In this document: in pieces, positions 18,215-26,954 of the stretch
Layout: each line of letters opens with the position of its first letter
Position numbering within the stretch: position 1 is the first letter of the stretch
NCBI GenBank assembly: GCA_020636215.1
Contig: JACJYG010000004.1
Location: 62,001-126,000 of the forward strand
Origin: Lewinellaceae bacterium
GTDB taxonomy: Bacteria > Bacteroidota > Bacteroidia > Chitinophagales > Saprospiraceae
Direction: 5' to 3'
DNA: 64,000 nt
Made by a program: the position numbers and the translations under genes
Notes under the pieces: generated by a model
What the model was told of the DNA's origin: nothing
The model's input: only the letters and a program-made list of their open reading frames with translations
Databases searched by the model: none

Positions 18215-18465
18215 AGAGGTGTTCAATTATTAATTCTATATCCAATTTAGCCGTTTGATTTTACAGTTTCAAAGAAATATTGAAAATCTTTTTATTTTTT
18301 GATATTTTTTCAATTTTATCGGCAATATTATAATCAATCCAGTCCCTTATTGGGGGGCTTTTTATGGTAACAAATGGCTTCCATCTGATAAAGAGGGTGA
18401 CATTTTAAAGAACGGCAGTACCCTGTTGAGATAAGGGCTTTTTAAACAATATTATAAAATATTGG
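18215..18465. other. AT-rich divergent intergenic region
   Basis: This gap lies between the Lrp gene and the lipoprotein gene. It has AT-rich tracts (18276-18335, 18441-18465) that an Lrp protein could bind, but no repeated operator that I can define. I see no complete promoter for the Lrp gene. Confidence 0.35.
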
Positions 18466-18473
18466 TACCTTTG
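18466..18473 (+). promoter_or_regulatory. -7 element upstream of the lipoprotein gene
   Basis: TACCTTTG is a perfect -7 box about 48 bases before the ATG at 18522. No TTG lies at the right distance; TTTA at 18441-18444 is the closest. The promoter may need an activator. Confidence 0.45.
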
Positions 18474-18521
18474 ATGCGCTGTTTTGCCAGCTTTGGGCAA
18501 CCATCAAACTAATCTTTAAAC

Positions 18522-18911
18522 ATGAAGCTGAATACCCTTTTACAGATTTCTCTTCTATTGATGGCTTTACTCGCAGTGAGTGCCTGTGGGCCCGAGCCTG
18601 AGAATCAGAAATCGCTGCTGTATGGAAAGTGGGAACTGGAAGCAGCGACCCGCAATGGCTCCCCCACCGAATCGCTGGCCGGCCTGTATTTCGAATTCCG
18701 AAAAGATGGGAGTATGGATACCAACCTGCCGGCAGCTCCCGGAGATTCCAGGTACGAGATAAAAGGAAAAAGCCTGCAACAGATCAATGGCCCTAACAAA
18801 TTGGAATATACCATCCAGGAGCTGAATGATTCCGATTTGTTGCTCACCACAGAACTACGTAATACCAGCTTCAGCTTCCAGTTGAAGCGACAAACGGCAA
18901 CACAAGAATGA
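18522..18911 (+). CDS. Small lipoprotein, lipocalin-like
   Basis: 129 residues. The lipoprotein signal MKLNTLLQISLLLMALLAVSAC has the lipobox AVSAC with the lipidated cysteine at 22. The mature part begins GPEPEN and then reads LLYGKWELEAATRNG, FEFRKDGSMDTN and TIQELNDSDLLLT. This strand pattern is typical of lipocalin-like proteins of Bacteroidota. It should sit in the outer or inner membrane facing the periplasm. Its stop overlaps the start of the next gene by 4 bp (ATGA), so the two are translationally coupled. The link between a lipoprotein and a nucleotide phosphatase is probably just shared expression. Confidence 0.8.
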   Translation: MKLNTLLQISLLLMALLAVSACGPEPENQKSLLYGKWELEAATRNGSPTESLAGLYFEFRKDGSMDTNLPAAPGDSRYEIKGKSLQQINGPNKLEYTIQELNDSDLLLTTELRNTSFSFQLKRQTATQE

Positions 18912-19444
18912 TGCTGGCCATCGTCGCTTCCGGCAACCCCATCAAACAACGCTCGGCATTACTGGCTTTCCAGGATGTCTTTGGCCCTGATATTGAAGTG
19001 AAAGGGCTGGAAGTCAATTCCGGAGTTGGCGCCCAGCCCCTGTCCGATAATGAAACTTACCGGGGCGCCCGCAACCGCGCCCGCCAGGCTCGCAGAGCGG
19101 CGCCTGAAGCCAGCTTCTGGGTTGGTATCGAAGGCGGCATTGCCGATACAGAACGTGGCATGGAAGCCTTCGGCTGGGCTGTTGTGCTTGGCGCAAAAGG
19201 AGAAGGGGCTTCCCGAAGCAATACTTTTCTTCTCCCTCCCGCTGCGGCGATGGCCATCCGGGCAGGTGGCGAACTGGGGCCGGTCATGGACCAGCTTTTC
19301 GGCCAGCACAACAGCAAACAAAAGGCCGGCGCCGTCGGCCTGCTCACCGATGGCATTTTCAGCCGGCAGGCCCTCTACCAACAGGCCGTATTACTCGCCC
19401 TTATTCCTTTCCTGAAACCTGAACTCTACTTCCCGCCAAACTAA
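18908..19444 (+). CDS. yjjX: YjjX-like inosine/xanthosine triphosphatase
   Basis: 178 residues, close to the usual size of the YjjX family. It starts MLAIVASGNPIKQRSALLAF, the ASxNPxK nucleotide-binding start. It also has the motifs VNSGVGAQPLSDNET and FWVGIEGGI, and KAGAVGLLTDG near the end, all characteristic of non-canonical purine NTP phosphatases. The family hydrolyses ITP and XTP to keep deaminated purines out of nucleic acids. The start is ATG 18908, with a second ATG at 18911; the 4-bp overlap with the lipoprotein gene supports the first. Confidence 0.9.
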   Translation: MMLAIVASGNPIKQRSALLAFQDVFGPDIEVKGLEVNSGVGAQPLSDNETYRGARNRARQARRAAPEASFWVGIEGGIADTERGMEAFGWAVVLGAKGEGASRSNTFLLPPAAAMAIRAGGELGPVMDQLFGQHNSKQKAGAVGLLTDGIFSRQALYQQAVLLALIPFLKPELYFPPN

Positions 19445-19523
19445 AAATCGATACAACCGCTACTTGGAAATTCGTCGATAATTGCTTAAATTATAGTAGT
19501 TTGGTTGTGGTGTATTGCTTTAG

Positions 19524-19552
19524 TTTTGAAAGCTGACTTATTACTAATTTTG
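19524..19552 (+). promoter_or_regulatory. Probable promoter of the GWxTD gene
   Basis: TTTTG at 19524-19528, a 16-base spacer (slightly short), then TAATTTTG at 19545-19552. The ATG is 53 bases downstream. Confidence 0.4.
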
Positions 19553-19605
19553 GCGTCATCCCACAAGCGCAAAGGCTTATCTTTAGAAACCTAAATCATT
19601 CGACT

Positions 19606-21063
19606 ATGAAAACCAGGAAAAGCATCCTTACCATAATCGCATTACTGGGGTTCAGCTATGCGTTGCTGGCCATCGACGCCAGCGTCTCTTACGCTACTTT
19701 TAAAAGCCCTAACCAGAACTACGTAGAGGTTTACCTCTATGTCTCCGGCAGGTCGGTAACCTTCCAACCAGTTGTGGATTCTTCCTTCCAGGCACAACTG
19801 GAAGTAATCATCCTTTTCAAAAAGGACGGAGAGATCGTTAAGGGGGACAAGTATTCGCTGAGCAGTCCTGTTGTAGGGCAAGCAGTCGATTTTATTGACC
19901 TTAAAAGATATGGCCTGCAAAATGGAGTCTACGAACTAGCCGTTGCCATCAAGGACCTGAACCAACCAGATAATGCCAAGGAGTTTCAAACAGAATTTAA
20001 GATGGACTATAGCGAGGAGGGTGTACAACAATCCAGCCTCCAATTGCTGGCTTCCTTCCAGCGGTCGGCCGACGGCAACAATGCCTTTGTAAAAAACGGG
20101 CTCCAGATAGAGCCCCTGCCCTACAATTTTTATGGCCGCAACGCCTCCTCCCTCATTTTTTACAATGAAGTCTACAATACCGACCAGGCTATTGACGATG
20201 ATTTCCTGGCCAGTTACTCCATCGAAAAGGCGGATGGCGAAGGCGCTAAGCTTGTCATGATCGGCCACAAACGCCAGCAGGCACAACCGATTGTACCTAT
20301 GCTCATCCAGATGGATATCTCCAAGCTGCCTTCCGGCAATTACTACCTCCTGGTCGAGATACGCAACCGGGCCAAAGAATTGCTGAGCAGTAAGCGCCTC
20401 TTTTTCCAACGCAGCAACCCCTTCTTCGAACAGGAAAGCATCACACTGGCCGATGTCAACATCGAGGAAGAATTTGTCCAAAAACTCAATGGCCAACAAG
20501 TGGAGTACAGCCTTCGCGCCCTGACGCCCAAACTGCCGCCCGCCGACCTGGAATTGGTGAACACTATGATGCGCAAACGCAACCTCGATGGCCAACGCCT
20601 CTACCTCTTTAGCTACTGGGCCCGGGAAAGCCCTAACAACCCTGAATTCGCCTACCAGAAATACATGGAAGTCGCCTCCGCCATCGACGAACAATTCAAT
20701 TCCGGATTCCGCCATGGCTTCGAAACGGACCGCGGATACATTTACCTCAAATATGGCCAACCGGATGATACGGAACTCCGGAATACGGAACCTTCCGCCC
20801 CTCCCTACGAGATCTGGACCTACTACGAATTCCCAAGCACCAACCAGAACAACGTGAAGTTTATCTTCTACAACCCTTCTCTGGCGCCCGGTGATTTCCA
20901 ACTGCTCCACTCTACCGCAACCGGCGAGCTAAATAACCCTCAGTGGCAACGCGACCTGTACCGCGACGCCCCCGGCGAAATCCAGGGATCCGACTACTTC
21001 GAAGGCACCGACATGCAGGATAACTTCAACCGCAATGCCAATAGGGTGTTCCGGGATTATTAA
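19606..21063 (+). CDS. GWxTD domain-containing protein
   Basis: 485 residues with a signal peptide (KSILTIIALLGFSYALLAIDA). The N-terminal two thirds are beta-rich (KSPNQNYVEVYLYVSGRSV) with a helical part near 280-340. The GWxTD domain lies at about 330-430: LYLFSYWARESPNNPEFAY, HGFETDRGYIYLKYGQPD. The family signature GWxTDRGxxYxxxGxPD is present as G-F-E-T-D. GWxTD proteins are common in Bacteroidota; their biochemical role is unknown. It should be periplasmic. A short-period array starts directly after its stop. Confidence 0.88.
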   Translation: MKTRKSILTIIALLGFSYALLAIDASVSYATFKSPNQNYVEVYLYVSGRSVTFQPVVDSSFQAQLEVIILFKKDGEIVKGDKYSLSSPVVGQAVDFIDLKRYGLQNGVYELAVAIKDLNQPDNAKEFQTEFKMDYSEEGVQQSSLQLLASFQRSADGNNAFVKNGLQIEPLPYNFYGRNASSLIFYNEVYNTDQAIDDDFLASYSIEKADGEGAKLVMIGHKRQQAQPIVPMLIQMDISKLPSGNYYLLVEIRNRAKELLSSKRLFFQRSNPFFEQESITLADVNIEEEFVQKLNGQQVEYSLRALTPKLPPADLELVNTMMRKRNLDGQRLYLFSYWARESPNNPEFAYQKYMEVASAIDEQFNSGFRHGFETDRGYIYLKYGQPDDTELRNTEPSAPPYEIWTYYEFPSTNQNNVKFIFYNPSLAPGDFQLLHSTATGELNNPQWQRDLYRDAPGEIQGSDYFEGTDMQDNFNRNANRVFRDY

Positions 21064-21165
21064 AAGTGTGTTTGGGTGTTTGAGTGTTTGGGTGTTCGAG
21101 TGTTTGGGTGTTCGGGTGTTCGGGAGCTTTAGCTACTCTCAAACACACAAACCCTCGAACACGCC
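21064..21165. repeat. 8-bp array GTGTTYGR with complementary half
   Basis: About seven units of GTGTTTGG/GTGTTCGA begin within a few bases of the GWxTD stop. After GAGCTTTAGCTACTC come units of the opposite sense (CAAACACA, CGAACACG). The whole can fold into one long imperfect hairpin, which may end the transcript. Confidence 0.6.
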
Positions 21166-21212
21166 CCCACTTCCGATCCATTTTCCGTAGCTTTCGGGCG
21201 AAAATCAAAACC

Positions 21213-21488
21213 ATGGAACGGATACGGCCGATTGAAATCCTGCTGGCGGAAACGGTGCTTTACCTTTTGGTATGGATATTAAATGACTATGTGGCTACCC
21301 TGCTAAGCCTCATTTTTGGGGCCATTTTCCTGCTTATACTACTCGTTTCACTGGTGGTGGAATTGGTCGAGCGCTCCCGGGTGCCACGTTGGTACTTTAC
21401 CTTTATGGGGGTATCAGTAGCGGCCCCTATCCTGGCGGCAGCTTTGTACACCCTGTTTAGCGGAGGCCTGGAGTGGATGGGGAAGTGA
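21213..21488 (+). CDS. Small inner-membrane protein
   Basis: 91 residues from ATG 21213 (MERIRPIEILLAETVLYLL); the frame upstream of this reads through the repeat array and is not credible. It has three hydrophobic segments (about 8-25, 29-50 and 64-84), with the basic loop ERSRVPRW between the last two. This suggests a small integral membrane protein with the N-terminus in the cytoplasm. No family is recognised. It converges with the caspase-family gene, with a gap of only 12 bp. Confidence 0.7.
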   Translation: MERIRPIEILLAETVLYLLVWILNDYVATLLSLIFGAIFLLILLVSLVVELVERSRVPRWYFTFMGVSVAAPILAAALYTLFSGGLEWMGK

Positions 21489-21500
21489 ACGGCCATGGCC

Positions 21501-23537
21501 TCATGACCGTGCAAAAACCAGCGTCATCGGGAAGGGGTTGCCATAGGCGTCCTGCATGGAGAAGGTGATTCGCATGCGGGATTGGCTCAGTTCGTTAATG
21601 AGGCCCTGGCTGTAATAGGCTCCTTGAGTATAGATCGCGTCGCCTTCAATATAATAGGTGTGGTATTCAACCTGGTTGAGGTTGCCGGTTACGGTGAGGT
21701 TGCCATTAGTGGAAAAGGAATACACGTAGTTCAGCAGGTCGAGCATATTCTGGTATTCGATTCCCATTTGGCGAAAGGAGACGCCGTTGGATTGTACATC
21801 TGTGACCCGCCAGGAACCGATAATAAGGCTTTGATAAGACGATGGAGCAGGAGCGGCGGGCTCCGGTTCTTCTGAATAACCGGCTCCTTCTTCCTGCATT
21901 CCTTCCTCGGGATAAGTGGAGTATTCCGGGCTTGAAAAAGGCTCATAGGAACCTCCCTGGCTGAACAGGCCGGCTTCGTTCATCAGGACGATTCCCACGG
22001 AGGCTATTACGACAAAGCCAATGAGCAGGAACAACCAGGTGTTGCTGCGTTTCTTTTGAGGTTTGGGGGGCGCGGCGCGGCGTGGTTGTTGTACCGCAGG
22101 CGTGGGAACAACGGGAGAAGCCGCCGATGGGTTGGGCTCCGGCGCCGGACGGTTGAGCCGTTGCCGACAGACTTTAATAAGATCTTCCACCCGGGGGTCG
22201 TCACCGGTTTTCAGGGCCTCGTTGAAGTACTGCATGGCCAGCCGGTAATTGCCCCTTTCCATTGCCTGCGATCCATTCTCATAGTACTGCAAAAAAGTAA
22301 TGCCATTGGTACAGAAATTGATCTGTTGTTCTATATAATCGTAAGCAGGGGCAAATCCTTCCATAAAGTATTGCAGGCTTTCACGATACAGCTCGCGGGC
22401 GGGTTCCAATTTCTTTTCCTGGAATAAAGTTTCCGCCTGGTTGATCCGGCTCTGGAACTGGCGCAGAATATCTTCCCGTTCCGCATCTTTTTTACCCAGG
22501 TCTTCCAGCACCTTACGGCGTTCCATCTGTCGGGCATGCAGCGCATCCATCCGTTGCTTGGCCTCTTCGAGGTATTTCCCCACCCCGGCGTATTTTTTCA
22601 AATAGTTTTCATAGGCCAGCTCGCTGTCCTTGGCCTTGGCGTTCTCCCAGAAGCTGTCTTCCTTCAGCGCATCGAGGCGGCGTTCTGCCTGTGTGGCATA
22701 CCGGCCATCCGGATAATAGTCCAGATAATTCTGATACGCTTTGACGGAATCTGCATCCACTACGTTTTTCCAGAAGTCTGCTTCATTTACCTTGAGGTGA
22801 AACACGAATTCGCCGTTTTCATCCGCAGAATTCTGCACCCGCCCTTCCACCGGGCTTTGATTGGCCTTTCCGGCAACGTACTCCTTGACGAGCTGCACCA
22901 ACTCAGTCGTATTCAAGGATTGCTTGGTATTCTTTTTCAGGTAAGTGATAACCCCTTCGGCAAAAGGGCTGTTCTGCCCGGGCGCTCCGTCGGAAACGGA
23001 CTCGAGGCGCCCTGAGCTGATGATCCGGCGCGAGCGATAATGTTCATCCATTACTCCGCTGCGCTTATGAACGACCAAAGAACCCGAAAAGCAGGAATCG
23101 ATTACCAGTAGAATGTGCTGAGCATCGATTGCGTTGATCCACTTGATAATGTCGGAATTGGAAATGTACCGGCCCGAAGTATCGCGCCGGGCATCTACCG
23201 GCACCCAATGGCCCTCGTCAAAATCTTTGTCGTAATGGCCGTGGCCGGAATAATACAAGATAAGATTATCATGCGGGGTGATGCGGCGTTTGAGGTCCCG
23301 GATTGCATCCCGTATCCGGTCCTCTGTAGCATCCTGATTAAAAAGCCGGATGACATTGTCGGATTCAAACTGATATTGCTGCGTCAGCACCCCCACAAAA
23401 TCACTGGCGTCTTTGACCGCGTTTTGCAGCTTATCCCAATATGCATACTCATCAATACCAATGGCCAGGACATAATTGACGGCCTGCTGCGGGTCATAAC
23501 CGGTTTCAGAGGTTGATAGGTCGATACCTCGGTTCAT
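21501..23537 (-). CDS. Caspase-family (C14) cysteine protease with TPR-like and membrane segments
   Basis: 678 residues, no signal peptide. The p20-like caspase domain covers about 20-250. The catalytic histidine is H99 (LYYSGHGHYD) and the nucleophile C149 (VIDSCFSGS), and the rest matches (NYVLAIGIDEY, AVKDASDFVGVL). A charged helical part (260-450) includes repeated FWENxxxxDS units and a TPR-like stretch (NYRLAMQYFNEALKTGD). One membrane helix lies near 502-522 (TWLFLLIGFVVIASVG). The C-terminal domain (about 570-678) looks lipocalin-like (IIGSWRVTDVQSNGV). The caspase part should be cytoplasmic and the C-terminus periplasmic. Prokaryotic caspases cleave after basic residues and are linked to stress, signalling or abortive infection; here the target is unknown. 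Confidence 0.9.
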   Translation of the reverse strand: MNRGIDLSTSETGYDPQQAVNYVLAIGIDEYAYWDKLQNAVKDASDFVGVLTQQYQFESDNVIRLFNQDATEDRIRDAIRDLKRRITPHDNLILYYSGHGHYDKDFDEGHWVPVDARRDTSGRYISNSDIIKWINAIDAQHILLVIDSCFSGSLVVHKRSGVMDEHYRSRRIISSGRLESVSDGAPGQNSPFAEGVITYLKKNTKQSLNTTELVQLVKEYVAGKANQSPVEGRVQNSADENGEFVFHLKVNEADFWKNVVDADSVKAYQNYLDYYPDGRYATQAERRLDALKEDSFWENAKAKDSELAYENYLKKYAGVGKYLEEAKQRMDALHARQMERRKVLEDLGKKDAEREDILRQFQSRINQAETLFQEKKLEPARELYRESLQYFMEGFAPAYDYIEQQINFCTNGITFLQYYENGSQAMERGNYRLAMQYFNEALKTGDDPRVEDLIKVCRQRLNRPAPEPNPSAASPVVPTPAVQQPRRAAPPKPQKKRSNTWLFLLIGFVVIASVGIVLMNEAGLFSQGGSYEPFSSPEYSTYPEEGMQEEGAGYSEEPEPAAPAPSSYQSLIIGSWRVTDVQSNGVSFRQMGIEYQNMLDLLNYVYSFSTNGNLTVTGNLNQVEYHTYYIEGDAIYTQGAYYSQGLINELSQSRMRITFSMQDAYGNPFPMTLVFARS

Positions 23538-23606
23538 GCTTTATGGGTGAAATTAGGTTACTATCCTGCAAGATAGCGTTTTATGGTGTTTTTTGCTAAA
23601 CCTATC

Positions 23607-24617
23607 TTAGCGAAACGACGGCGCGGCGCTATAGCGTTCTACGAAAGCTTTCATCTCATCGACCATACCCGGAGAGCCGATGGCGATAGTGGTCCGCTGG
23701 TGCAGGTGTTCAGCGGACAGATCCAGGATGCGCTCGAGTTGGCAGGTGATCGCTTTGCCACCGGCTTGTTCAACGATAAAAGAAAGGGGATTGCACTCGT
23801 AAACGAGGCGGAGCTTACCTTGCGGATATTTTCGGGTATTGGGATAGAGGAAGATGCCGCCATTCAGAAGGATACGGTGAATATCGGACACCATAGAACC
23901 GATATAGCGCAGGCCCAGGTTCATATCTGAACAGTGGTCGATATAACGGCGCATTTCCACATCGAACTTGAGGTAGTATCCCTGGTTCACGGAATAGTGG
24001 CCGCCTCTCGGGGGAATCTGGATGTCGCGGTGGGAAAGGCAGAATTCGCCAATGGTGGGGTCGAGCGTAAAGCCGTTGACCCCGCGGCCAGTGGAGTAGA
24101 CCAGAAGGGTGGACGTGCCGTAGAGGACGTAACCGGCTGCAACCAACTCGGTGCCTTTTTGCAGAAAATCCTCCATTTTACAGGGGCTTTCCGGGTCGCT
24201 CACCCGGCGATAGATGCCAAAGATAGTACCCACCGATACATTGACATCAATATTGGAAGAACCGTCAAGCGGATCAAAGACAACGACGTATTTGGAGGTT
24301 TTGGAAGCGACCGGCTGGATGGGGATGAAATCCTCCAGTTCTTCGGAGGCGATGCCGCAGCACTCTCCGCTGTTTTTAAGGCAATCGATCAGTTTTTCAT
24401 TGGCATAAAGGTCCAGCTTCTGCACACTCTCACCGGAAGGGTTTTCCTGCCCGGCGACACCTAGAATGCTGACCAGGCCGGCCTTGTTCACTTCACGGTT
24501 GACAATCTTGGCCGCTACGCCAATATCGCGCAGCAATCCGGTCAGTTCACCAGAGGCAAATGGGAAGTCCTTCTGCCGGCGAATGATGAATTCATCCAGA
24601 GTTACAATTCGGTTCAT
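23607..24617 (-). CDS. fbp: Fructose-1,6-bisphosphatase class I
   Basis: 336 residues from ATG 24617 (MNRIVTLDEFIIRRQ); a longer frame to 24689 has no family support. It carries the metal-binding signature DPLDGSSNID. It also has the preceding acidic pair in IASEELEDF, the motif GYVLYGTSTLLVYSTG, and the sugar-phosphate site RYIGSMVSDIHRIL. It removes the 1-phosphate from fructose 1,6-bisphosphate in gluconeogenesis, in the cytoplasm. Length and motifs are those of typical class I enzymes. It is 69 bp upstream of the caspase-family gene on the same strand, so the two may share a transcript. Confidence 0.97.
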   Translation of the reverse strand: MNRIVTLDEFIIRRQKDFPFASGELTGLLRDIGVAAKIVNREVNKAGLVSILGVAGQENPSGESVQKLDLYANEKLIDCLKNSGECCGIASEELEDFIPIQPVASKTSKYVVVFDPLDGSSNIDVNVSVGTIFGIYRRVSDPESPCKMEDFLQKGTELVAAGYVLYGTSTLLVYSTGRGVNGFTLDPTIGEFCLSHRDIQIPPRGGHYSVNQGYYLKFDVEMRRYIDHCSDMNLGLRYIGSMVSDIHRILLNGGIFLYPNTRKYPQGKLRLVYECNPLSFIVEQAGGKAITCQLERILDLSAEHLHQRTTIAIGSPGMVDEMKAFVERYSAAPSFR

Positions 24618-24698
24618 AATTGGCCAGGTTTGTTTTGTTGTTTGTTTACGAAGGATAAAGATAAGCCTTAGGGAGGAGCAGGGCGGCAAATAAAAACT

Positions 24699-24706
24699 TA
24701 TTTTTG
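24699..24706 (+). promoter_or_regulatory. -7 element upstream of the ABC exporter gene
   Basis: TATTTTTG is a consensus -7 box 50 bases before the GTG at 24756. No TTG stands 17-23 bases upstream of it, so this is tentative. Confidence 0.3.
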
Positions 24707-24755
24707 CCCTGTGGGTTAATACAAGAGAAAATTCTAATAGAAGAACCCGATTGCT

Positions 24756-26564
24756 GTGAAAGAATTAGCCTATCTCAATAAATTTTTCCTACGGTACCGC
24801 GGGCGTTTCCTGTTGGGCATCATCTTTGTTTCGTTATCCAACTACTTTCGCGTGTTGCAACCCCGTATGATCCGGGAGGCGCTGGACCTGGTTGTGGAAA
24901 ACATAGGCCTATATGGTATGTTCCAGGGCTTCAGCCTGCAGCCGGAGCTTTTCAAGGTGCTCGGGCAGTCCTTGTTGTACTTCGGCTTACTGGTATTATT
25001 ATTGGCCCTGCTCATGGGAATATTCATGTATCTGATGCGGCAAACCATCATCGTCATGTCGCGCCTCATAGAATATGACATGCGCCGGGAGGTCTTCGCC
25101 CACTATGAAAAGCTCGGTTTGGCTTTTTACAAACGCAACAATACGGGCGACCTCATGTCCCGCATCACCGAAGATGTATCAAAAGTGCGCAATTACCTGG
25201 GCCCGGCAGTACTGTACGGCATCAACCTGGTGTCGCTCTTCATACTGGTGATCTATTCCATGCTCAGCGTCAGCGTAGAACTGACGCTCTACTCTATTGC
25301 GCCGCTGCCGCTACTATCCATCTCTATTTATTACGTCAGCAATCTGATCAACAAAAAAAGCGAGATCATCCAGCGCCAATTGGCTACGCTCAACAGTAAT
25401 GCCCAGGAGGTATACTCCGGTATCCGGGTGGTGAAGTCCTATGTTCAGGAAGGGCCCATGGCCCGTTTCTTCGCCGGGCTGAGTGAAGATTACAAACAGA
25501 AGTCTCTGTCGATGGCAAAAGTCGACGCCTTTTTCTACCCCCTGATGATCCTGCTAATTGGAGCCAGCACCGTAATCACCGTTTATGTAGGAGGGCTTCA
25601 GGCCGTAAAAGGCAGCATCACTCCCGGCAATATTGCGGAATTTGTGATCTATGTCAACATGCTCACCTGGCCAGTAACGGCCATCGGCTGGATCGCGTCT
25701 ATTGTACAACAGGCCGCTGCCTCTCAAAAGCGCATCAATGAATTTCTCAACACCCAACCGGAAATCGCCAGCCCGAATGGGGTAAAGCCTTCTCCCGAAG
25801 GGCTCAGGGGCCAAATCGAATTCGATAAGGTCTCTTTCACTTATCCGGACACCGGCATACAAGCCCTGCGAGAGGTGAGCTTCCGCCTGGAACCCGGACA
25901 GAAGATGGCCGTCATCGGCCGAACCGGCTCCGGCAAAACGACACTGGCCGACCTGCTGGTGCGCATGTATGACGCCACCGAAGGCCTTATTCGCATCGAT
26001 GGCAAGGATATTCGCCAGCACCACCTTGGGCAACTCCGCCAAAGTATCGGCTATGTGCCCCAGGATGTTTTCCTCTTTTCTGATACGATCGCCAACAATA
26101 TCGCCTTCGGCAAGAGCGAGGCCAGCCGCGAAGAAATCGAAAAACACGCCCGCCACGCTGCTGTTTACGACGACATCATGGGCCTGTCGGATGGTTTCGA
26201 CACCCTGGTGGGCGAGCGCGGCGTCACCTTGTCCGGTGGACAAAAACAACGGGTGTCTATCGCCCGGGCTTTCATCAAACAACCCGACCTGGTCATCCTC
26301 GACGACTGCCTCTCCGCAGTTGATACTAAAACTGAAAAACAAATCCTTGGGCATCTCTCCGGAGCACTGGCCAATAAGGCGGCCATCATTATCACCCACC
26401 GCATTTATGCCCTTCTGCAGTTTGATAAGATCATTGTCCTGGAAAATGGCGCCGTTGTCGAAGAGGGTACGCACGATGAACTGCTGCAGCAACGGGGCTA
26501 TTACTACGAACAGTTCGAAAAGCAAAGCCTGGAAGAAGCGGAAGAAGCGGCCAGCCGGCAATAG
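24756..26564 (+). CDS. ABC transporter, fused permease and ATPase half (exporter type)
   Basis: 602 residues starting at GTG. The membrane domain (about 1-320) has six helices, and the ATPase domain covers about 345-585. Walker A is GRTGSGKTT near 387-395, the Q-loop is IGYVPQDVFL, the signature is LSGGQKQR, and the H-loop is IIITHRI. After Walker B the sequence is LVILDDCLSAVD: the usual catalytic glutamate is aspartate. This form is known in one half of heterodimeric exporters (the TM287 and YheI/BmrC side), where that site is degenerate. No second half lies nearby, so its partner, if any, is elsewhere. The substrate is unknown; lipids or drugs are typical. Confidence 0.93.
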   Translation: MKELAYLNKFFLRYRGRFLLGIIFVSLSNYFRVLQPRMIREALDLVVENIGLYGMFQGFSLQPELFKVLGQSLLYFGLLVLLLALLMGIFMYLMRQTIIVMSRLIEYDMRREVFAHYEKLGLAFYKRNNTGDLMSRITEDVSKVRNYLGPAVLYGINLVSLFILVIYSMLSVSVELTLYSIAPLPLLSISIYYVSNLINKKSEIIQRQLATLNSNAQEVYSGIRVVKSYVQEGPMARFFAGLSEDYKQKSLSMAKVDAFFYPLMILLIGASTVITVYVGGLQAVKGSITPGNIAEFVIYVNMLTWPVTAIGWIASIVQQAAASQKRINEFLNTQPEIASPNGVKPSPEGLRGQIEFDKVSFTYPDTGIQALREVSFRLEPGQKMAVIGRTGSGKTTLADLLVRMYDATEGLIRIDGKDIRQHHLGQLRQSIGYVPQDVFLFSDTIANNIAFGKSEASREEIEKHARHAAVYDDIMGLSDGFDTLVGERGVTLSGGQKQRVSIARAFIKQPDLVILDDCLSAVDTKTEKQILGHLSGALANKAAIIITHRIYALLQFDKIIVLENGAVVEEGTHDELLQQRGYYYEQFEKQSLEEAEEAASRQ

Positions 26565-26579
26565 GCGGGCCTTTGGAAG

Positions 26580-26720
26580 GTTGCAGGGTTACAGGCTTGC
26601 CCGGCTCGGAGAGACGGGTTACAGGTTTCAGGTTTCAGGTTTCAGGTTTTTTACCCGGCTGATCCCGACAGTTGTCGGGGGAGGACGGGCAGGTTTTTTA
26701 CCCGGCTGATCCAGACAGGC
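26580..26720. repeat. Intergenic REP-like motifs and AGGTTTC repeat
   Basis: CTTGCCCGGCT-cggag-AGACGGGTT at 26596-26620 is followed by a 7-bp repeat (AGGTTTC, three copies, 26627-26650). Two copies of TTTTTTACCCGGCTGATCC (near 26647 and 26694) are each followed by an inverted part rich in GTCGG. The whole 390-base gap to 26954 holds no gene; the rest is unremarkable. Confidence 0.55.
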
Positions 26721-26954
26721 GTCGGAGGACAGGCAGATTGGGGCTAAGCGAAGCCTCCACGGAAAAAAAACGTCCCTATTTGAGATTTGTTAGTTAAAAA
26801 TGAGATTCAGGCTTCCCGGGTTCCTGCCGGCCTGCGACTTTCGTCCTCGAAAAAACTTGACTTTTTGCCCTTTCCTTCGTAAATAGCTAGTAAGCGAATT
26901 ATTCCCCGCCTTCTTGAGGTTATAGCCTTGGCTGCCCTTTGCCAATCAAAGGAA

